A DNA stretch of 64,000 nucleotides, from positions 372,001 to 436,000 of the forward strand of contig NZ_CABPSM010000001.1 of assembly GCF_902459555.1 (NCBI RefSeq), written 5' to 3'. The notes under the pieces are model-generated. The model worked only from the letters and a program-made list of their open reading frames with translations. It did no database searches and was not told the origin of the DNA. The position numbers and the translations under genes were made by a program. This document shows, one piece after another, positions 17,945-26,063 of this stretch. Source of the DNA: Pandoraea horticolens (lineage in GTDB: Bacteria; Pseudomonadota; Gammaproteobacteria; Burkholderiales; Burkholderiaceae). Positions within the stretch are counted from its first letter, which is position 1. Each line of letters opens with the position of its first letter.

Positions 17945-18817
17945 TCAGGCACGGCCGACCAACCCTTGCGGGCGGATCAGCAGAATGGCCAGCACGGCCA
18001 GATAGATCATGAAGGCACCGAGTGCAGGCACGTAGTAGCGGCCCAGCGTATCGATCAGGCCCAGCAGCAACCCTGCATAGAGCGAGCCCCGCAGACTGCC
18101 CAGACCGCCGGCAGCCACGACAATCAGCACCAGCACCAGATACTTCAGGCCGTAGTACGGTTCGAGCGGCAGGATCTGACTGGAGAGCGCGCCCCCCAGT
18201 CCCGACAGCCCGCAGCCGATGGCGAACGTGATCGAAAACACGAGCGGCACATCGATGCCGACGCAACGCGCCATGCGCGGATTGTCGACCGCGGCGCGCA
18301 GCTTCGCACCGAACGGCGTGCGCTCCAGCCCCCACCAGATACCGAGGGCCACGACGGCGCTGCACACCAGTGCGAAGATGCGATAGACGGACACCGAGAA
18401 CGCACCGAAGTCCCACGTACCGCGCAGCCCCTGCGGCACGGGAATCGTTTGCAGCTCCGTTCCGGCGAGATGCTTGGCAACCGCGCAGATGATGAACGCG
18501 AGTCCGATCGTCATGAGCAACTGCCCCAGACCGTTGGCCGTGTAGACCCAGCGATACAGCGTGCGCTCGAGCACGGCGCCCAGCACCATGGTGCCAAACA
18601 CCCCGACGAGCAGTGCGGCGAAGAAATCGAGCCCGGCGCGCTGCATGGCCCATAAAGTGAAATAACCGCCGATCATGGCGAAGGCGGAGTGCGCGAGGTT
18701 CACCACGCGCATGACACCCAGCGTGACGGTGAGACCCACGGAGATAAGAAACAGCAACATCCCGTAGGCCACACCGTCTATCGACAACGACAGGAAAGTG
18801 GCAAGCGATTGCGTCAT
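17945..18817 (-). CDS. livH: ABC transporter permease, LivH type
   Basis: A 290-residue permease, partner of LivM. Recognisable segments are GVAYGMLLFLISVGLTVTLGVMRVVNLAHSAFAMIGGY at the N-terminus, the loop region LRAAVDNPRMARCVGIDVPLVFSITFAIGCGLSGLGGAL and GLGSLRGSLYAGLLLGLID. It sits 37 bp after the binding-protein gene and 13 bp before livM. Confidence 0.92.
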   Translation of the reverse strand: MTQSLATFLSLSIDGVAYGMLLFLISVGLTVTLGVMRVVNLAHSAFAMIGGYFTLWAMQRAGLDFFAALLVGVFGTMVLGAVLERTLYRWVYTANGLGQLLMTIGLAFIICAVAKHLAGTELQTIPVPQGLRGTWDFGAFSVSVYRIFALVCSAVVALGIWWGLERTPFGAKLRAAVDNPRMARCVGIDVPLVFSITFAIGCGLSGLGGALSSQILPLEPYYGLKYLVLVLIVVAAGGLGSLRGSLYAGLLLGLIDTLGRYYVPALGAFMIYLAVLAILLIRPQGLVGRA

Positions 18818-18854
18818 GACAAATTACCGAACGAACTAAACGACGACGCCTGCG

Positions 18855-20051
18855 TTACTTGGCAGCCACCTGGGGGTGGCTCACGTGCCACGGCTCGACC
18901 ACCGACTTGTAGGTCTCGATGGGCTTGTTGCCAAGCTTTCCGTCGATGGACTCCACGCGCCGGATGTAGACGTTCTGGATGATTTCACGCGTCTTCGGAT
19001 CGATCGACACCGGGCCGCGAGCGCTGGTCCAGGCATAGCCCTTGACGGCAGCGATGGCCTTCTCCCCGTCTTTCTTTCCCTTGGTGGCCTTGATCATCTG
19101 CGCGATGAGCGTCATCGAGTCGTAGGCCGCCACCGAAGCAATCGACGGCAGCGCGCCCGGGCCGTACTTCGCCTTGTAGGCTTTCACGAACGCGGTGTTC
19201 TCCGGCGACGTCAGATACGGCGAGTAGTGCAGCGCGGTGATCGTGCCGAGGGCGCTGTCGCCAATGGCCGGCAGATCGGATTCCATCGTCTCCGTCGTAG
19301 CGAAGAGCCGGATACCGGCCTTGTCGAGTTCGCGCTCCTTGAAGGCCTTCACGAAGCCTGCCGACATCGGGCCCACGGGCATGAACATGAAGACGGCGTC
19401 TGGCTTTGCATCGCGCACGCGTTGCAGGTAGCTCGAGAAGTCGGTGGTGCCCAGCGGCACCTTCACTTCGACGGCCACCTTGCCGCCCGCCTTCTTGAAC
19501 GTCTCGCTGTAGGCGTCGATGGCGTCGTAGCCCGTGGCGAAGTCGGCCACCACGATGGCGGCGTTCTTCACGCCCTTGCTGGCGGCGTATTCCACGAGCG
19601 GCACGCTCACGGTCCACTGCGTGAACCCCGTGCGCACGAAGTACGGCGACTTGAGCGTGACGTTGGACGTCCCCGAGTTACCGATCACGAGCGGCGTCTT
19701 GGTCTGGTTCGCCACGTCGGCCATGGCCAGCACGTTCGGCGTGTACGAGCCGCCGAACAGGTACTGCACCTGATCGCGCACCACGAGTTCCTGCGCAAGC
19801 TGGCGCGTGCGCTGCGGATTCACGCCGCCTTCGTCGCGCTCCAGGATCACGAGCGTATCGTCGCCAACCTTGTTCTTGTTTTGTTCGAGCCACAGGTTAA
19901 TGCCGCGACGGTACTCCGTGCCCCACCACGACGCCGAGCCGGAGAACTGGCCCAGCACGCCGACCTTGATTTCCTCCGCGCGTGCCGAGACGGCAGTGAG
20001 TTGAAAAACGCTCGCAAGTGCTACCGCGAGCCACAGATGGCGCTTCGTCAT
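18855..20051 (-). CDS. livK: ABC transporter substrate-binding protein, Liv type
   Basis: A 398-residue periplasmic binding protein (type I fold) with a signal peptide ending SARA before EEIKVGVLGQFSGSASWWGTEYRRGINLWLEQN. Later motifs are LERDEGGVNPQRTRQLAQELV, NSGTSNVTLKSPYFVRTGFTQW and IASVAAYDSMTLIAQMIKATKGK. A GAGGAGACGAC ribosome-binding site precedes the ATG. It opens the operon livKHMGF-galBCD-hydrolase-NTF2. Relatives next to aromatic-degradation genes often bind aromatic acids; here the ligand is inferred to be a vanillate-, syringate- or gallate-like acid. Confidence 0.88.
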   Translation of the reverse strand: MTKRHLWLAVALASVFQLTAVSARAEEIKVGVLGQFSGSASWWGTEYRRGINLWLEQNKNKVGDDTLVILERDEGGVNPQRTRQLAQELVVRDQVQYLFGGSYTPNVLAMADVANQTKTPLVIGNSGTSNVTLKSPYFVRTGFTQWTVSVPLVEYAASKGVKNAAIVVADFATGYDAIDAYSETFKKAGGKVAVEVKVPLGTTDFSSYLQRVRDAKPDAVFMFMPVGPMSAGFVKAFKERELDKAGIRLFATTETMESDLPAIGDSALGTITALHYSPYLTSPENTAFVKAYKAKYGPGALPSIASVAAYDSMTLIAQMIKATKGKKDGEKAIAAVKGYAWTSARGPVSIDPKTREIIQNVYIRRVESIDGKLGNKPIETYKSVVEPWHVSHPQVAAK

Positions 20052-20445
20052 GGTGTCGTCTCCTCGTCGGCGTCGTGCGCCGCTCCGCTTTTTTGATGTG
20101 GCGCGCCGGGGGGTTGGCGCACCTTTTCAATGTGTCCGGAACAGCTTAGGCAACCGAGAAGGGGACGTCGAATGAAACTCCCGCGTCGAGCGTTGCGTTT
20201 TTCGTATATCCCCGAGATTTCCCCTACGTTATGTGACGTTTTTTTGCGAGGGGAATTTCGCGCTGCGGGACACGCGGCGCTCTCTTGGCGAAACGCCCGC
20301 CGCACAAGGCTCGGCGAGCACTCATCAGCGACGGTCTCGCAAACCGGAAACGGCGCGCGCGTGAAGGAGATCAGACATGCAACTCATGGCGAATTCGGCG
20401 ATTTTCGCCGCGCTCGCCGACGATTTCACGAACACAGCATGCGGA
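20052..20445. other. Promoter region of the liv-gal operon
   Basis: About 390 bases between the double-HTH LysR gene and livK. No gene is supported. It contains a TTCCCCT (20219-20225) / AGGGGAA (20249-20255) inverted repeat separated by 23 bp, which could be a bipartite operator for the neighbouring LysR protein. It is less GC-rich than the coding surroundings, as expected of a promoter, but I could not fix -35/-10 elements with confidence. Confidence 0.4.
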
Positions 20446-21786
20446 TTACGTCGGATGCTGCATCGTCGGCGCAAGCGCACGGAGTTCGTCGAGCAACTGC
20501 TCCGCCGCCGGCGACAGCAAACCATCGCGGCGGGTGGCGACACCGATGGCACGCCGCGCGTGGTGCAGCGGCACCGGCACGACGGCCAGCTCTCCCGTGC
20601 GCAACTCCGACGTGATTTGCACCGGCGAGAGCAGCGCGAGCCGGTCGCTCGACGACAACAGCCCACGCACGACCGGCGAACTGCTCGCGTGGACCTGCGT
20701 CTGCGGCAGCGGCAGCCCTTCCGCATGAAACACGCGCTCGAAGACACCGCGCGCGGGCGTACATGGCAGCGGGCTCACCCAGCCGTACCCCGCGAGGTCC
20801 GCAAGCGTGGGCGTGCGTCCCGACGTCAGACACGGATGGTCGGCACGCGCGACCACCGATAGATGATCTTCGAACAGCGCCTCCTGACGAATGTCCGGCG
20901 GCACGTCGTTCGCACGCAACGCGCCGACGATCAGGTCAACATCTGCCTGACGCAACTGCCGCACGAGCGCTTCATAGGTGCCGTCGACGACGGTCACGCT
21001 CAGATACGGCGACTTATACAGCAGGCTGTCGATGGCTTTGGGCAGCAGAAAGCCGCTGGATAGCGGCAACGCGGCCACGATCACCGTACCTTGCTGACGG
21101 CCGCCGAACGGCGCGAGTTCGTCTTCGGCAATCGCCAGTTCGGCCAGCGCCCGTTTGACCGGGCCAAGCAACGCCTGCGCTTCGTCCGTCAGACGGGTGC
21201 CGCGCGGCGTGCGGCGAAAGAGCTTGATGCCGATGAGGTCTTCAAGCTGATCGAGATTGCGCTGAATCGTCGGCTGCGAGCATTGCAGGCGACTCGCTGC
21301 GAGCGGCCCGCTCCCCAACTCCGCCACGGCGATGAAGCTCGTGAGGTGCTGAGGCGCGACGACCGCCGCGAAACGGCTCGCCGCGCGTGCGCCGCCATCG
21401 GCCTGCGACGCCGTAGCGGCGAACGCCTCCCGGTAACCGTTGGCCAGTTCGGCAAGCGCGCGCGAAGCACGCACCCCAAGGCGCTGGCCGGCCGCATTCG
21501 GAATCAGACCGCGCCCGCTGCGATGAAAGAGCGGGAAACCCAGTTCTGCCTCGATGTCGGAAATCGAGCGCGCAACGGCGGACTGCGAAAGATGCAGCAT
21601 GCGCGCGGCGCGTGCGACCGAATCGCATTCGAGCACGGCGACCATCGCGCGCAAGCCTCGCAGCTTGCGGCACAGCAACGCCGCCTCGTTGCTCTGCGGC
21701 GCCCGGCTCCAGGTGCCGCGTTCGTGGCACGCCAGCCGGGGTGCGGCCGGCGTATTGGTCAGACTGACGACGGCGTCGATGGACAT
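20446..21786 (-). CDS. LysR-type regulator with two tandem HTH domains
   Basis: A 446-residue regulator, about 145 residues longer than ordinary LysR proteins. It carries two complete LysR winged-helix domains. The first is at about residues 42-105 (SVARAARMLHLSQSAVARSISDIEAELGFPLF then HRSGRGLIPNAAG). The second is at about 143-205 (GSGPLAASRLQCSQPTIQRNLDQLEDLIGIKLF then RRTPRGTRLTDEA). A single effector-binding domain follows (VIVAALPLSSGFLLPKAID onward). The ATG at 21786 begins 8 bp after the ligA stop, so it is co-transcribed with ligBA. It probably regulates the lig and liv-gal units in response to an aromatic intermediate; the inducer is unknown. Confidence 0.85.
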   Translation of the reverse strand: MSIDAVVSLTNTPAAPRLACHERGTWSRAPQSNEAALLCRKLRGLRAMVAVLECDSVARAARMLHLSQSAVARSISDIEAELGFPLFHRSGRGLIPNAAGQRLGVRASRALAELANGYREAFAATASQADGGARAASRFAAVVAPQHLTSFIAVAELGSGPLAASRLQCSQPTIQRNLDQLEDLIGIKLFRRTPRGTRLTDEAQALLGPVKRALAELAIAEDELAPFGGRQQGTVIVAALPLSSGFLLPKAIDSLLYKSPYLSVTVVDGTYEALVRQLRQADVDLIVGALRANDVPPDIRQEALFEDHLSVVARADHPCLTSGRTPTLADLAGYGWVSPLPCTPARGVFERVFHAEGLPLPQTQVHASSSPVVRGLLSSSDRLALLSPVQITSELRTGELAVVPVPLHHARRAIGVATRRDGLLSPAAEQLLDELRALAPTMQHPT

Positions 21787-21793
21787 GCCCGGC

Positions 21794-22153
21794 TCAACGC
21801 ATGGTCGGCACGCGACGCGTAGCCATGAACTCTTCGAGCGTCTCGCCGCGCATGAGGGCATAGACTTCGAGATTGGTCTTGCGCACCACGCGAGCGAACT
21901 TCTCCAGCACGAAGAAATTCACGCCGTGACGCACCAGACCCAGCCAATCCTGCGCCAACACCATCGCCTGCTCGTCGGCGCTCAGTCCGGCCGCCGTCAT
22001 TGTAGCGACGGGATCGCTCAGATACGTCTCTCGATTCTCTGCGCGAATCATGTGCCAGAAGAAGCGATTGAGCTTGAGCGTGCGGTTGCTCACGCGCAGA
22101 TCGAACGCGTAGGTACCGGTGATCGCCTCGATCCCTTCGAGTTGCGGGTTCAT
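21794..22153 (-). CDS. ligA: Extradiol dioxygenase alpha (LigA-type) subunit
   Basis: A 119-residue small subunit of a class III extradiol dioxygenase (LigA/PmdA domain). It begins MNPQLEGIEAITGTYAFDLRVSNRTLKLNRFFWHM and contains DWLGLVRHGVNFFVLEKFARVV, both diagnostic of the LigA fold that caps the active site. The ATG overlaps the ligB stop as ATGA. In gallate dioxygenase GalA the two domains are fused; here they are separate. The substrate could be protocatechuate, gallate or 3-O-methylgallate. Confidence 0.88.
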   Translation of the reverse strand: MNPQLEGIEAITGTYAFDLRVSNRTLKLNRFFWHMIRAENRETYLSDPVATMTAAGLSADEQAMVLAQDWLGLVRHGVNFFVLEKFARVVRKTNLEVYALMRGETLEEFMATRRVPTMR

Positions 22154-22992
22154 GCGGCGTTCTCCTCGTAGAGCGCGACCGTCATGGCAGTGGTCGTCGC
22201 CAGGTAATAGTTCAGATGCAGACGCCTGATGTTCGGGCCAAGCGCGCCGCGCATCGACAGCCACATGATCTGCTCGACGCTCTCGGCGCCGCCGCGCTCG
22301 ACATAGTCCACATGCTTGAGTTCGGTCAGCTTCTCGGGCTGGTGCTCGAGCAGTTCCAGGAATTCACGATCCCACGCTTCGTCGTTGTAACCCGCGCGCT
22401 CGCCGTGAATCTGGTGCGAGAGACCGCCCGTGCCCACCACGACCACACGCAAATCTTCCGGATACGACTCGATGGCGCGACGCACCGCCTGACCGAGGCG
22501 ATAGCAACGGCGGCCCGTCGGCAACGGGTATTGCAGCACGTTGATGGCAATCGGCACGACCGTGCCCGGCCAGTCCGGCTTGTGCGGCCAAAGCAACGGC
22601 AGCGGTGACGCACAACCGTGATCGATGGGTTTGTCCTGGAACACGGTGATATCGAATTCGTCGTTCACCAGCGACTCGGCAATGTGAGCCTGCAACGCCA
22701 CGTCGCCCCGGATCGGCGGTAGCGGACGCAGCCCCGCGCCTTCGTCGGCAATCGGGAACGCCTCGCCCACGCCCAGCGCAAACGTCGGGTACATGTCGAA
22801 GAAAAACGTGGTGGCGTGGTCGTTGTAGAAAAACACGAGAACGTCTGCCTGCTTCTCGGCCAGCCACTTCGCTACCGGCTCGTAGCCCTGAAACAGCGGC
22901 GCCCATGCGGGGTCCTGCTGCTTGCCCTTGTCGTACGCCACGCCGATGGTCGGCACGTGCGACGTACCGATCCCCCCAATGATGTTTGCCAC
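22150..22992 (-). CDS. ligB: Extradiol dioxygenase beta (LigB-type) catalytic subunit
   Basis: A 280-residue Fe(II)-dependent class III extradiol dioxygenase subunit. Metal and catalytic residues are suggested by GGIGTSHVPTIG (His), VFFYNDHATTFFFD (His) and HGCASPLPLLWP; the distal VVVVGTGGLSHQIHGERAG carries a further conserved His. The start is a GTG at 22992 with GGAG upstream. It acts in the cytoplasm with LigA on a catecholic carboxylate, opening the ring between C4 and C5. Context (galB, galC, galD, no ligC or ligI) favours a gallate-type substrate over protocatechuate, but the sequence alone does not decide. Confidence 0.88.
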   Translation of the reverse strand: MANIIGGIGTSHVPTIGVAYDKGKQQDPAWAPLFQGYEPVAKWLAEKQADVLVFFYNDHATTFFFDMYPTFALGVGEAFPIADEGAGLRPLPPIRGDVALQAHIAESLVNDEFDITVFQDKPIDHGCASPLPLLWPHKPDWPGTVVPIAINVLQYPLPTGRRCYRLGQAVRRAIESYPEDLRVVVVGTGGLSHQIHGERAGYNDEAWDREFLELLEHQPEKLTELKHVDYVERGGAESVEQIMWLSMRGALGPNIRRLHLNYYLATTTAMTVALYEENAA

Positions 22993-23070
22993 GCGAAGTC
23001 TCCGTCTTTTGTCTTGTGGTGCCGGGCAGCCGAATGACACTACCCGCATTTATGCAGCGCCGAGTCTATC

Positions 23071-23080
23071 TGGGATCCCA
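23071..23080. promoter_or_regulatory. VanR-like operator, site 1
   Basis: TGGGATCCCA, a perfect palindrome 79 bp upstream of ligB. Its core TxGGATCCxA matches the VanR operator pattern known from Caulobacter. It pairs with site 2, with centres 53 bp apart, close to five helical turns. Confidence 0.65.
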
Positions 23081-23119
23081 TATGAACATAAAGCAGGGTA
23101 TCTACTGATGCGTTTTGCC

Positions 23120-23137
23120 ATTATGGGATCCCATAAT
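23120..23137. promoter_or_regulatory. VanR-like operator, site 2
   Basis: An 18-bp perfect palindrome, ATTATGGGATCCCATAAT, 69 bp upstream of the vanR start. It shares the ATGGGATCCCAT core with site 1 and is the better of the two sites. A FadR-type GntR dimer would be expected to bind such a sequence. Confidence 0.7.
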
Positions 23138-23205
23138 AAGCAAAAGCCGGATCTGGCAGGCTCCAGAACGACCGGCAGGCATTCCAGAAAATCGAAAGGA
23201 GACGC

Positions 23206-23874
23206 ATGCTGCATCCCACCCCGACCACGGTTCAATTGCGCGAGATGATCCTCAAGGGCGACCTCGCGCCGGGCGAACGTCTGGCCGAAGCCAAGCTCGC
23301 GGAGCAACTGGGGGTCTCGCGCATGCCGGTCCGGCAAGCGCTGCCGGTGCTCGCCGAGGAAGGACTGGTGGTGCGTGCCGGGCAGCGAGGTTATGCCGTG
23401 CGAGCGCACACGCGGGAGGAGAGTGTCGAGGCGCTGCATCTGCGCGGCGCCCTCGAAGGCTACGCCGCGCGCCTGCTTGCCGAAAAAGGCGCGAGCGCCG
23501 AGTTGCTCCATCAGTTGCGCGATCTGCTGGCCGAAGGCGACAGCCTGCTCGCCGGGCACACCATGACCGCTGAAGTGCAGATCGGCTACGCGTCGCTCAA
23601 CGCGCGCTTTCACGATCTGCTCGTCACCGGTGCGCGCAATCCGCTGCTCGAAGGTTTCATCGCGCGCTGCAACCTGGTGCCGTTCGTCGCGCCGCGCACG
23701 GTGGCGTTCGGGCATGACGATCGCCGTCAGTATGCGGACATCATCGCGTATGCCCATCGCCAGCATCACGCCATCGTCGAGGCGATTGCCGCACGCCAGC
23801 CCGATCGCGCCGAGTTCATGTGCCGTGAGCACATCGTCACACAGGAACACAGCATGGGCGCGCAGTTGCTCTGA
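23206..23874 (+). CDS. vanR: GntR-family (FCD domain) regulator, VanR-like
   Basis: A 222-residue FadR-subfamily regulator. The winged helix is VQLREMILKGDLAPGERLAEAKLAEQLGVSRMPVRQALPVLAEEGLV (about residues 8-56), followed by an all-helical FCD effector domain. Likely metal-binding residues are in LNARFHDLLV, AHRQHHAIVEAI and MCREHIVTQEH. AAAGGAGACGC precedes the ATG. It lies upstream of vanAB on the same strand and is divergent from ligBA, with two GGGATCCC palindromes between. VanR proteins repress van genes until vanillate binds; by analogy this one may repress both arms. Confidence 0.85.
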   Translation: MLHPTPTTVQLREMILKGDLAPGERLAEAKLAEQLGVSRMPVRQALPVLAEEGLVVRAGQRGYAVRAHTREESVEALHLRGALEGYAARLLAEKGASAELLHQLRDLLAEGDSLLAGHTMTAEVQIGYASLNARFHDLLVTGARNPLLEGFIARCNLVPFVAPRTVAFGHDDRRQYADIIAYAHRQHHAIVEAIAARQPDRAEFMCREHIVTQEHSMGAQLL

Positions 23875-23960
23875 CACGCGCCCCCCCCGACTTCATCCCT
23901 ACCATCCCCTATAGAAACGAGATCGCACCGCTCGAAGGTGCGCCAAGGAGACAAACGATC

Positions 23961-25025
23961 ATGTTCCTCAAAAATACCTGGTACGTCGCCTGCACCCCGG
24001 ACGAATTTGCCGAGAAGCCGCTGGGCCGCAAGATCTGCAACGAACCGATGGTGTTCTTCCGCGACGGGAACGGCAAGGCCGCCGCGCTGGAAGACTTCTG
24101 CCCGCATCGCGGCGCGGCGCTGTCGCTGGGCTTCGTCAAGGACGGCCACCTCGTCTGCGGCTATCACGGCCTGACGGTCGACGGCGGCGGCAAGTGCACG
24201 AAGATGGTCGGTCAACGTGTCGGCGGCTTCCCGAAGACGCGTGCGTTTCCCTGCGTCGAGCGTTACGGCTTCATCTGGGTCTGGCCGGGCGACCCCGCAC
24301 TCGCCAACGCCGACGAGATTCCGCATCTGGAGTGGGCGGTGAGCGATCAGTGGGCGTATGGCGGCGGGCTGTACCACATCAAGTGCGACTATCGCCTGAT
24401 GATCGACAACCTGATGGATCTGACGCACGAGACGTATGTGCACGCGACGAGCATCGGTCAGGAGGAAATCGAAGAAGCGCCGCCGAAGACGACCGTCGAA
24501 GGCGACATGGTGATTACGGCGCGCCACATGGAGAACATCAAGGCGCCACCGTTCTGGGCAAGCGCGCTGCGGGCGAACGGTCTTGACGATCAGGTGCCAT
24601 GCGACCGCTGGCAAGTCTGTCGCTTCACGCCGCCGAGCCACGTGATGATCGAAGTGGGGGTTGCGCACGCGGGTCATGGCGGTTACCACGCACCGGCCGA
24701 CAAGAAGGCCGGCAGCATCGTGGTCGACTTCATTACGCCCGAGTCGGACGAATCGATCTGGTATTTCTGGGGCATGGCGCGCAGCTTCAAGCCGGAAGAC
24801 GCCGAACTCACCGCTGCGATCAAGCGTGGGCAGGGCGGTATCTTCGCCGAAGACCAGGACGTGCTCGAAGCCCAACAACGCAATCTGTCCGCGTATCCCG
24901 AGAAGCCGATTCTGAAGCTCAACATCGACGCGGGCGGCGTGCAGTCGCGCAAGGTGCTCGACCGTCTGATCGACGCCGAACGCGCCAGTGCCGCCAACGT
25001 GCAGCGTCTGGGGAGCGCGGCATGA
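23961..25025 (+). CDS. vanA: Vanillate O-demethylase-type Rieske oxygenase
   Basis: A 354-residue terminal oxygenase that removes methoxyl groups from vanillate-like acids as formaldehyde. The Rieske [2Fe-2S] ligands are Cys47-x-His49 and Cys66-x2-His69 in FCPHRGAAL and LVCGYHGL. The mononuclear iron site is suggested by DLTHETYVH (His156, His161). AAGGAG lies upstream of the ATG. It is coupled to vanB by an ATGA overlap and follows vanR by 86 bp. Syringate or 3-O-methylgallate are plausible alternative substrates. Confidence 0.92.
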   Translation: MFLKNTWYVACTPDEFAEKPLGRKICNEPMVFFRDGNGKAAALEDFCPHRGAALSLGFVKDGHLVCGYHGLTVDGGGKCTKMVGQRVGGFPKTRAFPCVERYGFIWVWPGDPALANADEIPHLEWAVSDQWAYGGGLYHIKCDYRLMIDNLMDLTHETYVHATSIGQEEIEEAPPKTTVEGDMVITARHMENIKAPPFWASALRANGLDDQVPCDRWQVCRFTPPSHVMIEVGVAHAGHGGYHAPADKKAGSIVVDFITPESDESIWYFWGMARSFKPEDAELTAAIKRGQGGIFAEDQDVLEAQQRNLSAYPEKPILKLNIDAGGVQSRKVLDRLIDAERASAANVQRLGSAA

Positions 25026-25966
25026 AAGTCAGGCTGGCGAACAAGCGCGATGTCGCAACCGACATCTGCGAATTCGAGCTGGTGAGTGTCGACGGCAGCC
25101 CGCTGCCGGCATTCACTGCGGGCGCACATATCGACGTGCATGTGGCCGACGGCCTCGTGCGTCAGTACTCGCTGTGCAATGCGCCCGGCGAGACGCATCG
25201 TTATTGTGTGGGCGTGTTGCGCGACCCGGCGTCGCGGGGCGGCTCTACCGGCATGCATGCGCTCACGGCCGGCACCACGCTGGAGATCAGCGCGCCGCGC
25301 AATCACTTCCCGCTCGCCGAGCAAGCGCAGCACAGCATTCTGCTCGCCGGCGGGATCGGCGTGACGCCGATTTTGTGCATGGCCGAAGCGTTGTCCGCAG
25401 GCGATGCGTCGTTCGAAGTGCATTACTGCACTCGCGAGCCCGCACGTACCGCGTTTCGCGATCGCTTCGCGCGAGACGATCTCGCGGCGAAGACGCGTCT
25501 GTACTTCGACAATGATGGCGAGCGCGCCGATCTCGACGCCATCCTTGCGCAACCGTCCGGCGGCAAGCATCTGTATGTCTGCGGCCCGGCCGGCTTCATC
25601 GAGGCAGTGCTCGCCCGCGCGGAAGCGGCGCAATGGCCGGAAGGCAATGTGCATCGCGAGTACTTCGCCGCACCGGCACAGGCAGACACCGGCGGCGACC
25701 AGTCGTTTCAGGTGAAGCTGCATTCGAGCGGCCGTGTGATCGACGTGAAGGCCGGAGAGACTATCGTTGCGGCGCTCGCCGCTCAGGGCGTGGAAGTGCA
25801 GATGTCGTGCGAGCAAGGCGTATGCGGCACATGTCTCACGCGCGTGATCGACGGCACGCCCGATCATCGCGACGTCTACCTGACCGACGAAGAACGCGCT
25901 GCCAACGACCAGATCCTGCCGTGCTGCTCGCGCAGCAAATCGGCCATGCTGGTGCTCGATCTGTAA
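25022..25966 (+). CDS. vanB: Vanillate O-demethylase reductase
   Basis: A 314-residue class IA-type oxygenase reductase delivering electrons from NAD(P)H to VanA. The order is a ferredoxin-reductase FMN/FAD domain (GLVRQYSLCNAPGE), an NAD-binding domain (ILLAGGIGVTPILCMAEAL and LYVCGPAGFIEAVL), and a C-terminal plant-type [2Fe-2S] domain with CEQGVCGTC and the last cysteine in LPCCS. The architecture and length match VanB. A strong terminator follows 33 bp after the stop. Confidence 0.93.
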   Translation: MKVRLANKRDVATDICEFELVSVDGSPLPAFTAGAHIDVHVADGLVRQYSLCNAPGETHRYCVGVLRDPASRGGSTGMHALTAGTTLEISAPRNHFPLAEQAQHSILLAGGIGVTPILCMAEALSAGDASFEVHYCTREPARTAFRDRFARDDLAAKTRLYFDNDGERADLDAILAQPSGGKHLYVCGPAGFIEAVLARAEAAQWPEGNVHREYFAAPAQADTGGDQSFQVKLHSSGRVIDVKAGETIVAALAAQGVEVQMSCEQGVCGTCLTRVIDGTPDHRDVYLTDEERAANDQILPCCSRSKSAMLVLDL

Positions 25967-25998
25967 CTCGATATGTAATGCATCGCCGTCTGCGTCGG

Positions 25999-26044
25999 AA
26001 GACAACAGCCCCGCTCGCGATGCGAAGCGGGGCTGTTGTCTTTT
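25999..26044 (+). terminator. Rho-independent terminator after vanAB
   Basis: GACAACAGCCCCGCT (26001-26015) pairs perfectly with AGCGGGGCTGTTGTC (26026-26040) around a 10-base loop, followed by TTTT. AA before and TT after extend the stem to 17 bp. It separates vanAB from the convergent transporter gene. Confidence 0.9.
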
Positions 26045-26063
26045 CATGAATCGCCGGACCGCG

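Noticed and set aside
21794-22992. Plain assignment of LigA/LigB as protocatechuate 4,5-dioxygenase
   Set aside because: Family resemblance is good, but the absence of ligC and ligI and the presence of galD make a gallate-type substrate at least as likely, so only the fold and reaction class are asserted.
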